DNA of 36,945 nt from Glomus cerebriforme (Eukaryota; Glomeromycota; Glomeromycetes; Glomerales; Glomeraceae). Positions 9,427 through 19,075 of the stretch are shown here, one piece after another. The DNA is taken from NCBI GenBank assembly GCA_003550305.1, contig QKYT01000237.1, positions 74,602 through 111,546 of the forward strand, read 5' to 3'. The stretch's first letter is position 1, and each line of letters opens with the position of its first letter. Position numbers and translations under genes: made by a program. The notes beneath the pieces are model-generated. The model was given only the letters and a program-made list of their open reading frames with translations. It was not told the origin of the DNA and did not search any database.

Positions 9427-10908
9427 TTATAAAATTGAGCAAAATGGTTCAGATATTTTTTCAAGCATCTCAAGATCTGGATCAGGTTGCATCTCTTCGG
9501 GTAATTTATCAGAATTTTCTCCTATATATTTGACAATTATATTACTTAATACATTCCATGATTCTATTTTAAAGTACTTGTCCTGACATTCTTTATCCAA
9601 GTAGTCCAGTAGTATAGTTCTTGATCTTGCTCTCATTTTTTTATTGGTTTCAACCACATCAATATCATCGTCGTCAACAATATTAATATTTGTCGGAGGA
9701 TTGTCTACGTAAACAATATCTTTACATGATTTAATTATTTTAGCAATTGTTTCGTTCTTTTCTTGCAATTTATCTCTATTTCTTTTGCATTCATCTTTAT
9801 TTTTAAAGTTACTAAAATTAGTTCTCACAATAGTAACATAATCAAGAATATCGCTTTGAAAAATGGAATCTTTAAGTAAATTAAAAATATTTACTTCATT
9901 TTCTGTGAAACTTTCATCAAACACAAATAAAACTTGGCTTATCCCTTCTGGTATTGAATAGATTCCATCTATTATTTTATACAAAACATTCTTTAAAGGC
10001 ATTTTAGTATTCCAAACTCCAACTGTATCAACCACACGAAAATTCTTCCCTTTCCATTCAAATACCTTTTTCTTGAAATTTTTAGTCACGCTAATTGAGC
10101 ATCCACTTTCCTCAAATTCATCAGTATTAGTTAGTACATTGCATAATGCAGATTTACCACAGCCAGTGCGGCCAACTATTACTAAATTTTTGGTTTTTCT
10201 ATCTTCAATGTCCTGAATAATATTCACGTTAGGATGGGGACGTTTAACGACAATGTCTTTAGGACAGTTGCTTAGGTCAAGTCTAGTAAAATTACTATTA
10301 GAACAATTTGTACAATCAAGCTCTTTTAATTTGGAACAGTTGGTTACATCTAGGATAATTAATTTGTCGTTATTAGAACAATTAAGTTTGGTAATATTCG
10401 GACAAAGATTAAAACTTAATATCTCAATTAAGGTATTCGAACAATCGACCTCACTAAGTTTACTAATTTCTAATTCAGTTAACCCAATTGATGAACAATT
10501 AAGACCGTTTAGTTTCGGACACTCAAAAACAGTCAGACTCTTAAGTTTAATAAGTTCAGATAATTTAATATCATTAAGTTGAGGACAATTACTTATTTCC
10601 AAAACGGTTAAATTAGGTTTCTTCAAAAAAATGAGTTCGATTAGACCTTGACAATTATTCACAGATAGACTTTCAAGTTCAGTAAGTTTAGATAATTTAA
10701 TATTATTAAGTTGAGAACAATTAATTATTTTCAAACTTATTATCTTAAGTTTTTCCAAATTAATACTTTTTAAGTTCATAAAGTCTTCTATTTTTAAATG
10801 ACCACCATAATTTAGGTATCTATTACCAACAATATCTATAACTTCCACGTTTGAATATTTATGATTAAAAAATTTTTGATCATTTTTTTCTTTTTTTCTT
10901 TTTGCCAT
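9427..10908 (-). CDS. LRR-AIG1-like GTPase with C-terminal CaaX motif (493 aa)
   Basis: This is an intact single-exon gene with ATG at 10908. Residues about 20-220 are leucine-rich repeats of the L-x-x-L-x-x-x-N-C and L-D-C-S-N type (NCSQLNNIKLSKL, NLCPNITKLNCSNN). A P-loop GTPase domain follows, with G1 GRTGCGKS at 246-253, G3 DTVG at 294-297 and a G4-like TIVRTNFSNF at about 359-368. The G1 context (GRTGxGKSxLCNVL...EFEES) matches the AIG1/IAN/GIMAP family of septin-related GTPases, which often act as membrane scaffolds. The last four residues are CSIL, a CaaX box with Leu that predicts geranylgeranylation and membrane anchoring. It is the longest of the family in this window. LRR plus switch GTPase suggests an intracellular recognition or signalling role; this is inference. 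Confidence 0.9.
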   Translation of the reverse strand: MAKRKKEKNDQKFFNHKYSNVEVIDIVGNRYLNYGGHLKIEDFMNLKSINLEKLKIISLKIINCSQLNNIKLSKLTELESLSVNNCQGLIELIFLKKPNLTVLEISNCPQLNDIKLSELIKLKSLTVFECPKLNGLNCSSIGLTELEISKLSEVDCSNTLIEILSFNLCPNITKLNCSNNDKLIILDVTNCSKLKELDCTNCSNSNFTRLDLSNCPKDIVVKRPHPNVNIIQDIEDRKTKNLVIVGRTGCGKSALCNVLTNTDEFEESGCSISVTKNFKKKVFEWKGKNFRVVDTVGVWNTKMPLKNVLYKIIDGIYSIPEGISQVLFVFDESFTENEVNIFNLLKDSIFQSDILDYVTIVRTNFSNFKNKDECKRNRDKLQEKNETIAKIIKSCKDIVYVDNPPTNINIVDDDDIDVVETNKKMRARSRTILLDYLDKECQDKYFKIESWNVLSNIIVKYIGENSDKLPEEMQPDPDLEMLEKISEPFCSIL

Positions 10909-11225
10909 TTTATTTTATTGTTATTCAAAAAAAAAAAAAAAAAATGGTTGCCGCCGTATTTATTCCTTTTGTTTGTGATACGTTACCGAGATGCATGTCG
11001 GATTTCTTTTCAATTAAAAGACTAAATTTATAAACTTATCCGTCGATCTCATGCTAAGGATCGCAGATACAGTATGTCAATGATGCAAATGTATCGTTTT
11101 TGATTAATGCACGTGAAATTCACTGCATTAATCATCACACCTTAATTGCTGTATAATATTTATTTATATTATGCATTGTTGTGACAAATAGGTCGTCTCA
11201 ATCAAAACGCGGATATATTTGCGTC

Positions 11226-11260
11226 AATGGTCGGTCAAAAAGACATTTTGATCGACCATT
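11226..11260. repeat. 15-bp hairpin
   Basis: AATGGTCGGTCAAAA (11226-11240) pairs with TTTTGATCGACCATT (11246-11260), one mismatch and a 5-nt loop. It lies in a locally GC-richer intergenic stretch. No gene is attached; it may be a transposon-end relic. Confidence 0.5.
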
Positions 11261-11719
11261 AGTCCCAAAGCATTTTTTTCTTTACTTTTTTTTTTTATTG
11301 AAGGATTTTTATACTGTACATTGTTTAAAACTGAGTAAACTTGCGTACCATTCCGAAATTAAGCCTTCCCCCGAAATAATCACCGCCTCAGACATCTCTT
11401 TCAATGTGATTGGATAGTGATGATGACGTACTCAAGTATGATGAATTCAATAGCAGATAGTATTATAAGCTTAATTCCGTCGTAGTTACATAACTTTATT
11501 TAGAAAAATTCATTGTAAAAAAAAAAAATGAAATGGAATGGAATGTTTTCTATCAATTAAAGAACCTTGAAGAAAAAAGGTGGTTGGATTGACAGGTTTG
11601 TAACTCAATTGAGACAATGATTTATAAATCTAGTAACTTTATTTGTAGAAATTACAAAGTAATTTTGGCCAAATTTTTGTTAATTCTGGTAATTCCGGCC
11701 TAAATTTGACAAATTGAAA

Positions 11720-12989
11720 AAATGCAAGGAACTTTAACAACTGTACATTTCCATTATAAATGGCAAATGGCATCAATTCCCTTACCTCCTCTTCACCTAC
11801 TCCTTTTTGGAAAAAGTGCAAGTTGTACTATTTATGGTCACAACTCGCTCACTTTATTTCGTCAAAACGCTTTACATAATTATTCAGATTCCCTTACTCG
11901 TAGTATCACGGGCCATTCTGATTGAGAAAGTCTCTCTTAATTTTGATTCTAGTCTATTAGTTTCTTATACTTTTCATAATAATAGAATAGATTTTTCCTT
12001 TCACTCTGTTTTTTCTCAATATGTTTCTTTTTTGGACTTCCTTAATCTCCCGACTATGGATGTTATGTTTACGCGTTGTCCTCGTTACCTACTTTGCGAA
12101 TTAACTTGTTTCTTTTGTGGCGGTTGTCCTGAATCACTTCCCCACCTGGTGGACTGTTTGGTCGCTATTGATATTAGCTCTTTTCTGGATGCTCCTCCAC
12201 CAATTTTCCTGTTCTATTTGATCAGTTTAAATTCCATCTCTTGGACTCTATTGCAGTTTCTTGGTCTAAACGACTCAACTGTGATGTTTCAGAATTCCCC
12301 TTCCGCCATGAATTTCTTTTCCTGAACTTCTTGCCTACCGATTCAGTTTCACGCATTAATTGGCCTTTGCTTATTTTGCAAGGCTTCATTCCTGCTCCCT
12401 CTCAGCCTTTCTCCTTTCACATGGGTTTCGGCTACCTCTACCAAGAATCTTTTATGTCCTGCTGTGGATACTTTACAGCTGGATTTCTTTCACCAAACGT
12501 GGCTTTCCCGTTGTCACATAATGGTTTCTAAGCTTCCCGCTAAAGAAGTTCTAATGTCACGTGCTCCCACTGATACTGCTTGGGTTTCAAGGCTTCCATC
12601 GCCGGCCTCAGCCTATGTTCTGGATTTGCTATTAAAAGCATTTTCTTTAGGAACCTCCTGGATTAAACTTTTGGGCCAAATGGTCTCTCTGATGGATCTG
12701 ACAGTTCGGAGGGTTAGGATACGGCTCTCCTTTAACTTATTTCAAGGGATTGGAGAGGATACTCTTTGGATGGTCGACCTGGTTGCTACCTCTCATTGCG
12801 AAGTGGTATATTGGGTATGTTTTTATATTAGGTTTATAGCGTAGGAATTTAGATTAGTTTTTGCTTTTTAAATTTTTATTTATGTAAACTAGATAGAGAC
12901 GAGATCCATATATTTTATTTAGGTTAGATCCTTTGTGTATTGTTTTATTTGTGATTTTAAATAAAGTATGCTGTTAAACAAAAAAAAAA
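11720..12989 (+). pseudogene. 3' end of a non-LTR (LINE-type) retrotransposon, decayed
   Basis: Several overlapping plus-strand frames make sense only as one frameshifted coding region. The clearest part is LTCFFCGGCPESLPHLVDC at about 12101-12157, a C-x2-C ... H-x3-C finger of the type that follows reverse transcriptase in LINEs (zf-RVT). A frame near 12780-12840 ends W-L-L-P-L-I-A-K-W-Y-I-G-Y-V-F. The stretch is GC-richer than its surroundings and ends with AAATAAAG (about 12960) and a run of ten A at 12980-12989, as expected for a retroposed 3' end. No reverse transcriptase core is present, so this is a 5'-truncated insertion. Confidence 0.6.
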
Positions 12990-13130
12990 CATACTGTACA
13001 TTTACTAGATAGGAACAAGATCCATTGATTTTATTTAGGTTAGATCATGTATTTTATTATATTTGTATAAATTGTTTGCTAAATAAAGTTTAACTGTTAT
13101 GCTAAAAAAAACATACTGTACATTTTTCAT
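12885..13130 (+). repeat. Duplicated LINE 3' tail (2 copies, ~116 bp)
   Basis: CTAGATAG...GATCCAT...TTTATTTAGGTTAGATC...AAATAAAGT...poly-A...ACATACTGTACATTT occurs twice in tandem, about 12889-13005 and 13005-13127. Each copy has its own A-run. It is either a tandem duplication including the A-tail or two nested insertions of related elements. Confidence 0.65.
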
Positions 13131-13148
13131 GGGAAGTTAGGAATATCA

Positions 13149-13176
13149 GGGTTTTTTTCCCGAAGGGAAAAAACCC
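13149..13176. repeat. GGGTTTTTTCCC hairpin
   Basis: GGGTTTTTTTCCC, a short GAAG loop and GGAAAAAACCC form a near-perfect stem. An outer CATGGG/CCCATG pairing encloses it (from about 13129 to 13190). It sits directly after the duplicated LINE tail. It is not shown to be a terminator. Confidence 0.55.
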
Positions 13177-13543
13177 ATGGCTCCCCATGAAATTACTAAG
13201 TTATACCCAGGAGCGTGTGACTTATGGTCATTATTACTATCACGTGCAATTATTTATAGTATTTATTTTTTATACTTTTTTATACTTTTATTATTCTCTT
13301 GTTTACTGGTTTTTTTCTACAATCCCACAAATTAATATTGGAAATATAATGTTTGAAATTGTAATAATGTTAAAGTAGAAGTTATTATCAAAGCATTTGA
13401 ATAAACAATGTAAATTTTTATATATCTATAATAAAGGGCAAATTATTTGAAATCTATAAAAAAAGTTTATCACCGGGAAAAACAGCATAAAAATATCCCA
13501 TAATCGGGAAAATTATGATGTTCTTTATCATAAGTCACACTTA

Positions 13544-13883
13544 GTGCGACGGGGTATAACTATTGTAAGAACTAAATTTAGTAACTTTAAAATCCGCAAG
13601 AGTGTATATTACAATTATATGAAGGTGAAAATATTCGCTAAAATAGTTAAATCATATAGAGATATCATAAATATTTGTGTTGTTGACGATGATGATATAA
13701 AAAAATTAAGATCAAGATCAAGAACTATACTACTAAACTAATTAAATAAAATATGTCAGGACAAATACTTTGAAATAAAAATGTGGAATAAAGTATCGTC
13801 AAATATATATACCCTGATAATTATTGGAAGAGTTACAATATAATCCAGATTTTCAGATACTTGAAAAAGTATCTAATAATTAA
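13544..13883 (+). pseudogene. C-terminal half of an AIG1-like GTPase, broken
   Basis: It begins at the G4-like motif (GITIVRTKFSNF) and continues FAKIVKSYRDII, VVDDDDIKKLRSRSRTILLN-stop, then CQDKYFEIKMW. After a frameshift it reads EELQYNPDFQILEKVS-N-N-stop. Each block aligns with the gene at 9427-10908 (TIVRTNFSNF, RSRTILLDYLDKECQDKYFK, EEMQPDPDLEMLEKIS). The P-loop half is absent and the CaaX end is missing. It is in the opposite orientation to the two LRR-GTPase genes. Confidence 0.8.
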
Positions 13884-14591
13884 ACATAAAATTTTGTCAA
13901 TGATCAAAAGATCCACCTTCCTAACTACAGTAACATTTTGTTGTTTTTCAATTGAGCTAAAAACGCGTTTTTCTTTAGTAGCAGGGAATAATAAAAATCC
14001 TTATCTTTACTTTCAGGCTGGTTAATTGAGAAAAATAATTAATCGTATCTTTGCAATGATTAAGCATTGAACTATAAAAGTTGGTGTCGAGATTTGTAAT
14101 AAAATTATTTTATATCAATTAAAATTTATTTAATTTATTTTTGTTAAAGTTAACAGAGGTTATAAAGGGCTATTTGTACAAATAAAAGATACTTAAATCT
14201 GCAAGATAATTTGACTAAATTCAATTTAATACGACGTGTTCTTTGATATTTTACCTCCCGTATCACACCTATCACACCAATCAACTCAGCCAAATTTCAA
14301 TTTTAAAGTATCCTTTGATGGTGAAGTAGACAATTCCCCTAATAAATTTCGTGATGGTGAAGAGAGCAATAAATGACATGCTTAAAGGATGAACGGGATG
14401 TAAAAAAATTTTTTATGGACATTTGCAATATAGCAAACATGATTCATCAATATGAATTAAAGATTTAAAAATTATTATAATCATTTTTGCTAAAATTAAA
14501 TTTTAAACCTAAAAATTATCATAAATTTGTCGATGTCTAAGATCTTATGCTCTTGTTAAACTAGTATAAAAAAAAAAAATAAATAAAAATC

Positions 14592-14827
14592 TTAATCCCA
14601 ATTCCAATTATATTCATTCCAATTAACTAAAGCGTTAATAAGCAATCAATTACGTACGCTATTTATTCCAACCCAAGGACCCATAGCATGTCTGATAACG
14701 TTATTTGTAGTTTCCCATTGATCAACAGTCCCTGGATCAATAATATCTCTTAATGTCCCTCTTCTCAAAGAATAAGAATCCTTATCATATCATTTTCAAT
14801 TTTTGATTTAGCCAATTCCCAAAAATT
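14592..14827 (-). pseudogene. Terminal exon-like block of an unrecognised gene, frameshifted
   Basis: On the minus strand a TTTTTTTTAG acceptor (14828-14830) precedes NFWELAKSKIENDMIR. After a one-base shift the frame continues SLRRGTLRDIIDPGTVDQWE, TTNNVIRHAMGPWVGINSVR-N-stop, then LVNWNEYNWNWD and TAA at 14592-14594. One frameshift and one stop interrupt it. I do not recognise the protein. It lies immediately downstream, on the same strand, of the exon/intron-like array at 14880-15310 and may be its 3' exon. Confidence 0.5.
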
Positions 14828-14879
14828 CTAAAAAAAATATATCAGTTTGTTAGCAACGATTTTAAATAAAAAAAAAAGA

Positions 14880-15310
14880 CCTTTCCTGTGAAATTACCAT
14901 TATATCTAAGAACTCTTAAAAATAAAAAAAAAAAGGCCTTTTCTTTGCCAAAGGATATCTATAAGAAGGAAGGAAAGAACGTTAGTAATGTTCTTAAATA
15001 ATAATAAAAAAGACCATCCCTCATGAAATTATCGTTATAATGTTAAAATAAAAAAAAATCACTTCTTTGAAATTACCGCTCCAATCCTCCAATTCAAAGT
15101 CTAGTACCCATATTAAAGAAGGAAAGAACTTAATAATAAAAAAAGACTTCCTTTCACACGAAATTACCATTCCGCCTCTCTACTTTCAAGTTTTCAAGAA
15201 GTCTACCCAAAAGAAAAAAAAATATCGATATTAATGACACTCAAAAATAAAAAAGACCTTTTCTCACACGAATAAAGTCTCCAATTCCAGTTTCCAAGAA
15301 GTCTACTTAT
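14880..15310 (-). repeat. Tandem array 3 of exon/intron-like units, decayed
   Basis: Minus-strand exon-like blocks lie at about 15270-15302, 15168-15202 (35 nt) and 15077-15100 (24 nt), with weaker ones near 14898. Two blocks are followed by the identical donor GTAATTTC (complement of 15160-15167 and 15069-15076), and a third copy is at 14890-14897. Acceptors read TAG after T-rich tracts. TACTAAC is present (complement of 14981-14987). The blocks share ACTT(C)TTG(A/G)A..., related to the exons of array 2. The array leads into the terminal exon at 14592-14827. Confidence 0.6.
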
Positions 15311-15738
15311 AAGGAAGAAAGAAAGAACGGGTGTAATGCTCTTAAAAATATATAAAAAGTTTCTAACAACGCAATAACAATTGATCTACGAGGTAAATAT
15401 CATTTCACCCTACACACGCTCGATTGTGTAATAATTCTCTGTACACGTCGCCTAGTATTTTGATTTACATAATCATAATTACTTGATAAATTCATTGTGA
15501 ACGTGTATAGTAACATTTTGCGTTTTAAATCTTGCATGGACACCATGGACACCGAACTGGAAAAAATTCTTATTTATTTAAATAGTCGATATTTAATCTT
15601 AAATTATAGAAAAAAAAACATGAAAATTATAAATATATAAAATTCCCACGCGTCTCTAATAACAATGCTACTATGTTTGTACTGTATATTGAACAAATTT
15701 GTATTATCCTTCGAAAATTTTATTCTTGAATGTTAATT

Positions 15739-17052
15739 TTAAAGAATTAAGCAATGTGTTTCAGGTGATATTTGAACAAGTAATTGCAGTTCTGGATTGT
15801 TTTTGACTTCTTCTGATAATTCTTCACTCATATATTCCATATATTTGACAATCTCAGGATATAATTCATCCCACGATTTTAATTTGAAATATCTTTCCTG
15901 ACGTATTGTCTCCAAATTTTTTAATAATTTTTCTCTTGACTTTGTTCTTACATTTTCGTTAATTTTAACTTGACCATCATCATTTTTTCCTTCTTCAATA
16001 ATAATATCTATCGGAGGATTGTCCACATGAATGATATCTCTACATGATTTAATTATTTTATCAGTTATTTTGTTTTCCTCACACATTTTCCTTTTATCTG
16101 TTTCGCACTCTTTATTATTTCTAAAGTTTGTAAATTTAGTTCTCACAATAGTAATATAATCAAGGACATTTCTATCAATACTGGAATTTTCTTTGAGTTC
16201 TTTGGAATCGCACTTATTATTGTTTTTAAGGTTGTTAAGTTTAGTACTCATTTTAGCAAAAATATTTCTACTGGAATTGTTAATTAACATGAAATTTTTA
16301 ATTGAAAGAAATAGGTTCATTTCTTCTGCTGTGAATCCTCCATCAACAACAAATAAAACTTGACATATCCCATCCGGCATCGAATAGATCCCTTCTATTA
16401 TTTTATCTAAAACTACTTTTGTAGTTAGATTAGTGTGACTAAATCCAACGGTATCAACTACGCAATATTTCGTTCCCTTCCGTTCGAAATATTTTTTCTT
16501 AAAATTATTAGTCTGGCTATTTGTATAATTGCTTTCCTTAAACTCATCAGTGCCAGCTAATACGTTGCATAACGTGGATTTACCACTACCAGTGCGGCCA
16601 ACTACAAATAAATTCCTAATGTCTTCCTTTTCTCGAATAATAACCAAGTTAGGAGGATGATTAGTCTTGATGGATTTGGGACAGTTGCTTAGGTCAAGTC
16701 TAGTAAATTTACTATTAGAACAATTTGAACAATCGAGAAATTCTAATTTAGAACAGTTGCTCACATCTATATTAATTAGTTTATTGTTATTGGAACACTT
16801 GAGTTTGGTAATATTCGGACAAAGATTAAGACTTAATTCCTCAATTGTTGTGTTTGAACAATCGAGCTCAATAAGTTGAGAACAATTAATTATCTTCAAA
16901 CTTATAATCTTAAGTTTTTTCAATTTAATTCTTTTTAAGTTCGTAAAGTTTTCTATTTTTAAATGATCTCCATAGCTGCTACCAACTATTTCTATAGTTT
17001 CATCGTTTGAGTATTTGTTATTAAAAACATTTTGATCTTTTTTTTTTGTCAT
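15739..17052 (-). CDS. LRR-AIG1-like GTPase with C-terminal CaaX motif (437 aa)
   Basis: This is an intact single-exon paralogue of 9427-10908. The LRR region is shorter (about residues 15-125; a block after KIINCSQL is missing relative to the paralogue). G1 is GRTGSGKS at 152-159, G3 DTVG at 200-203, and the G4-like motif TIVRTKFTNF at about 301-310. Residues about 265-290 (MSTKLNNLKNNNKC...KENS) look like a degenerate duplicate of the following RTKFTNFRNNKEC...EEN segment, so the GTPase domain has an extra ~40 residues before G4. The C-terminus is CLIL, again a CaaX box predicting geranylgeranylation. The same orientation as its paralogue 5 kb away suggests tandem duplication. Confidence 0.9.
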   Translation of the reverse strand: MTKKKDQNVFNNKYSNDETIEIVGSSYGDHLKIENFTNLKRIKLKKLKIISLKIINCSQLIELDCSNTTIEELSLNLCPNITKLKCSNNNKLINIDVSNCSKLEFLDCSNCSNSKFTRLDLSNCPKSIKTNHPPNLVIIREKEDIRNLFVVGRTGSGKSTLCNVLAGTDEFKESNYTNSQTNNFKKKYFERKGTKYCVVDTVGFSHTNLTTKVVLDKIIEGIYSMPDGICQVLFVVDGGFTAEEMNLFLSIKNFMLINNSSRNIFAKMSTKLNNLKNNNKCDSKELKENSSIDRNVLDYITIVRTKFTNFRNNKECETDKRKMCEENKITDKIIKSCRDIIHVDNPPIDIIIEEGKNDDGQVKINENVRTKSREKLLKNLETIRQERYFKLKSWDELYPEIVKYMEYMSEELSEEVKNNPELQLLVQISPETHCLIL

Positions 17053-17246
17053 AATAATTTTTATCTATTTTCAAGAAAATTTTAAAAAATAAACAGCAAA
17101 AATCCAAATATATTTATGTAAACTCTGTCACGAGAAAACTTTTTAAACTTCCCCTGCATGGTTGAAATTCCAAAAAAGACGTTTTAAATAAAATAATTAT
17201 GTAAGATGTAGTACAATAATACTATTCCGAAGTTATCTTATTGTAC

Positions 17247-17450
17247 TTGCCAGCATTTAAATTCGAGTACAAAACCTTACTGTAAAATTTGTTATATCGA
17301 GAACTACTATTTATAAAGAATGGCAGGACGAAATGGTCTTTTTAAACAGGAAAGGAGGAGCCAATCATGTATTTTGCTAAATTTTTATTACAAATAAAAG
17401 ATTGTATTTATTAAATTTATGAGTAAAAATTTGAATCAATATTTTTTGCT
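17247..17450 (+). repeat. Dispersed repeat, copy B (matches 8905-9200)
   Basis: GCATTTAAATTCGAGTAC, ACTACTATTTATAAAGAA, AAATGGTCTTTTTAAACAGG and CATGTATTTTGCTAAAT appear in the order seen at 8905-9060, followed by TTATTAAATTTATGAGTAAA. It begins about 200 bp upstream of the start of the LRR-GTPase gene on the minus strand. Confidence 0.65.
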
Positions 17451-18081
17451 TAAAATTTATTATATACTATATAAGCCCCAAAATAACCACCAATGACTTG
17501 CTTATTTTGGCTCGTGATGGTCGCCGGCATTATGTGTAGTAGTACGGTAAATTTTCAAGTAGCAAGAGCAGTTGTTTACAACATAATTTTACGATAAATT
17601 TTAGTTACGTGTTTGAAAAATGCAATTTAACGTTGCAGTCCTTGCTTGATTGTAATTGTTATTAATCTTGTAAAAAAAATTTTCACAGTAATAAACGAAA
17701 AAATTGACATTTTCATTACAAATTATATGTTCTTGTGCTTTATATTTTGCAATAAAATATCAATGAAGCGATTTAATATTATGATTCGTGATTAAGTTCA
17801 ATAATTTCGTGTCAAATTTTTATCATAACTTACAATATATCGAAAAAAAATCATTACAATGTGGTTTATAAAAAAAGGTACTGTACCATACATTTGTCAG
17901 ACAGGTTATGTTTGGTTTTTTTAAAACAAAAAAAAAATGACAAATTATACTGTAAACATAAAAAATGAACAAAAATAAACGAAATTGAAGTAACTTTAAT
18001 AATATTTTAGGAGAAACACAAAAACATTATATTAAAATAATTCAACAAAAATTGGTTTAATAGTAAAGAAAATAAGAGAAA

Positions 18082-18160
18082 ATTTAACCTAGACCAGAGT
18101 TTAAGCCATTTATCCTAGACCCCCGGGATTCGGGCCTTTTATCCTAGACCTGTGGCACAG
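18082..18160 (+). repeat. TATCCTAGACC repeat, three units; inverted relative at 25371-25459
   Basis: TTTAACCTAGACC, TTATCCTAGACC and TTATCCTAGACC occur at ~37 bp spacing. TAGACCCCCGGGATTC in the second unit is matched perfectly by the complement of a stretch near 25405-25422. The GC-rich motif stands out in AT-rich surroundings and is probably a transposon-end or MITE family. Confidence 0.6.
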
Positions 18161-18617
18161 GTTTATTGTTTACTCTTCGCATACACGCATAACGTTATAT
18201 TTTCTCTTTTCCTTTTCATGTTTAAAAATTTTTTTTTTTAATATTTTTTAAAGTTTCATTACTTAAAATAGTAAGAAAACATTTAAAGAAAACACAAATG
18301 GTAACAATATAAATAATAAAATTGAATATTCTTACATTAATTCAGTTATAAAAATAATAAATATTAATTTTCATAAAGTTATAAATATATATATATATAT
18401 TTATTTATTTATTAACAAACGCGTTTTTCTGTATAAAGATTTCACAGTGTAATTTCAATACTTTGGTCAAAGTAAACTGAATTCAGAAGACTAATTAAAG
18501 GTAAAGTTACTTAACAGGTTTGGAATTACTCAGATATTAATTTTATTTAAGCTAACTTGAATATTCATAGAATTATGGATGTTTTCATAATAAAATTAAT
18601 AACACGCATTTTTTTTT

Positions 18618-19075
18618 CAGTTAGTACATTGCATAACGTGACCTGTGCGGTCAATTACTAATAAATATCTAACACAAATAAGTTTAAAGAAAGCGAGTAT
18701 TCGGTTAGCGAGACAAGTGATTTTCAGGAATAATGTTTCAAATGGAATGGGGCGACATATCGTGGTTGATACCTGACAGCACTAAGCCATATGATTAAGG
18801 GATAAGCCAAATTTTATTGGTGATTGACAACCTGATGATTGAAAACGGCATTATTAAATATATTACTATTGTGAGAATTACTGTAGATTTAATAACTTTA
18901 AAAATAAAAAATCAGTGTGAAATAGATAAAAAAAAATATTGAAGAAAATGAAATAATTGCTAAAATAATTCAATCATGTAGAGTAAACAATCCTCCGATC
19001 AAGCCAATGATGATGATAAAGAAACCATTAGAATTATCGAGAGAAATACTATTAACCCACTTGAGGTACAGTGTT
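18618..19075 (+). pseudogene. AIG1-like GTPase relic with an inverted P-loop piece
   Basis: From about 18691 the plus strand reads F-K-E-S-E-Y-S-V-S-E-T-S-D-F-Q, then a tryptophan/VVDT-like stretch, GISQILLVID, and ITIV followed by KIKNQCEIDKKK. These match the gene at 24026-24775 (EFKESELSVSETSN...). Several frameshifts and stops break it. The adjoining 18618-18670 contains the P-loop/CNVLT part on the opposite strand (TTAGTACATTGCATAACGTG as in intact minus-strand genes), with the GKS codons deleted. Its 3' flank is shared with the relic at 23043-23345. Confidence 0.7.

Noticed and set aside
10253..10582. Plus-strand ORF of 109 codons (and a similar one at 16667-16879)
   Set aside because: Antisense shadows of the LRR regions of the minus-strand GTPase genes.
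14230..14400. Possible TLDc-like relic (FNFKVSFDGEVDNSPNKF) on the plus strand
   Set aside because: Too short and too weak a resemblance to separate from chance.
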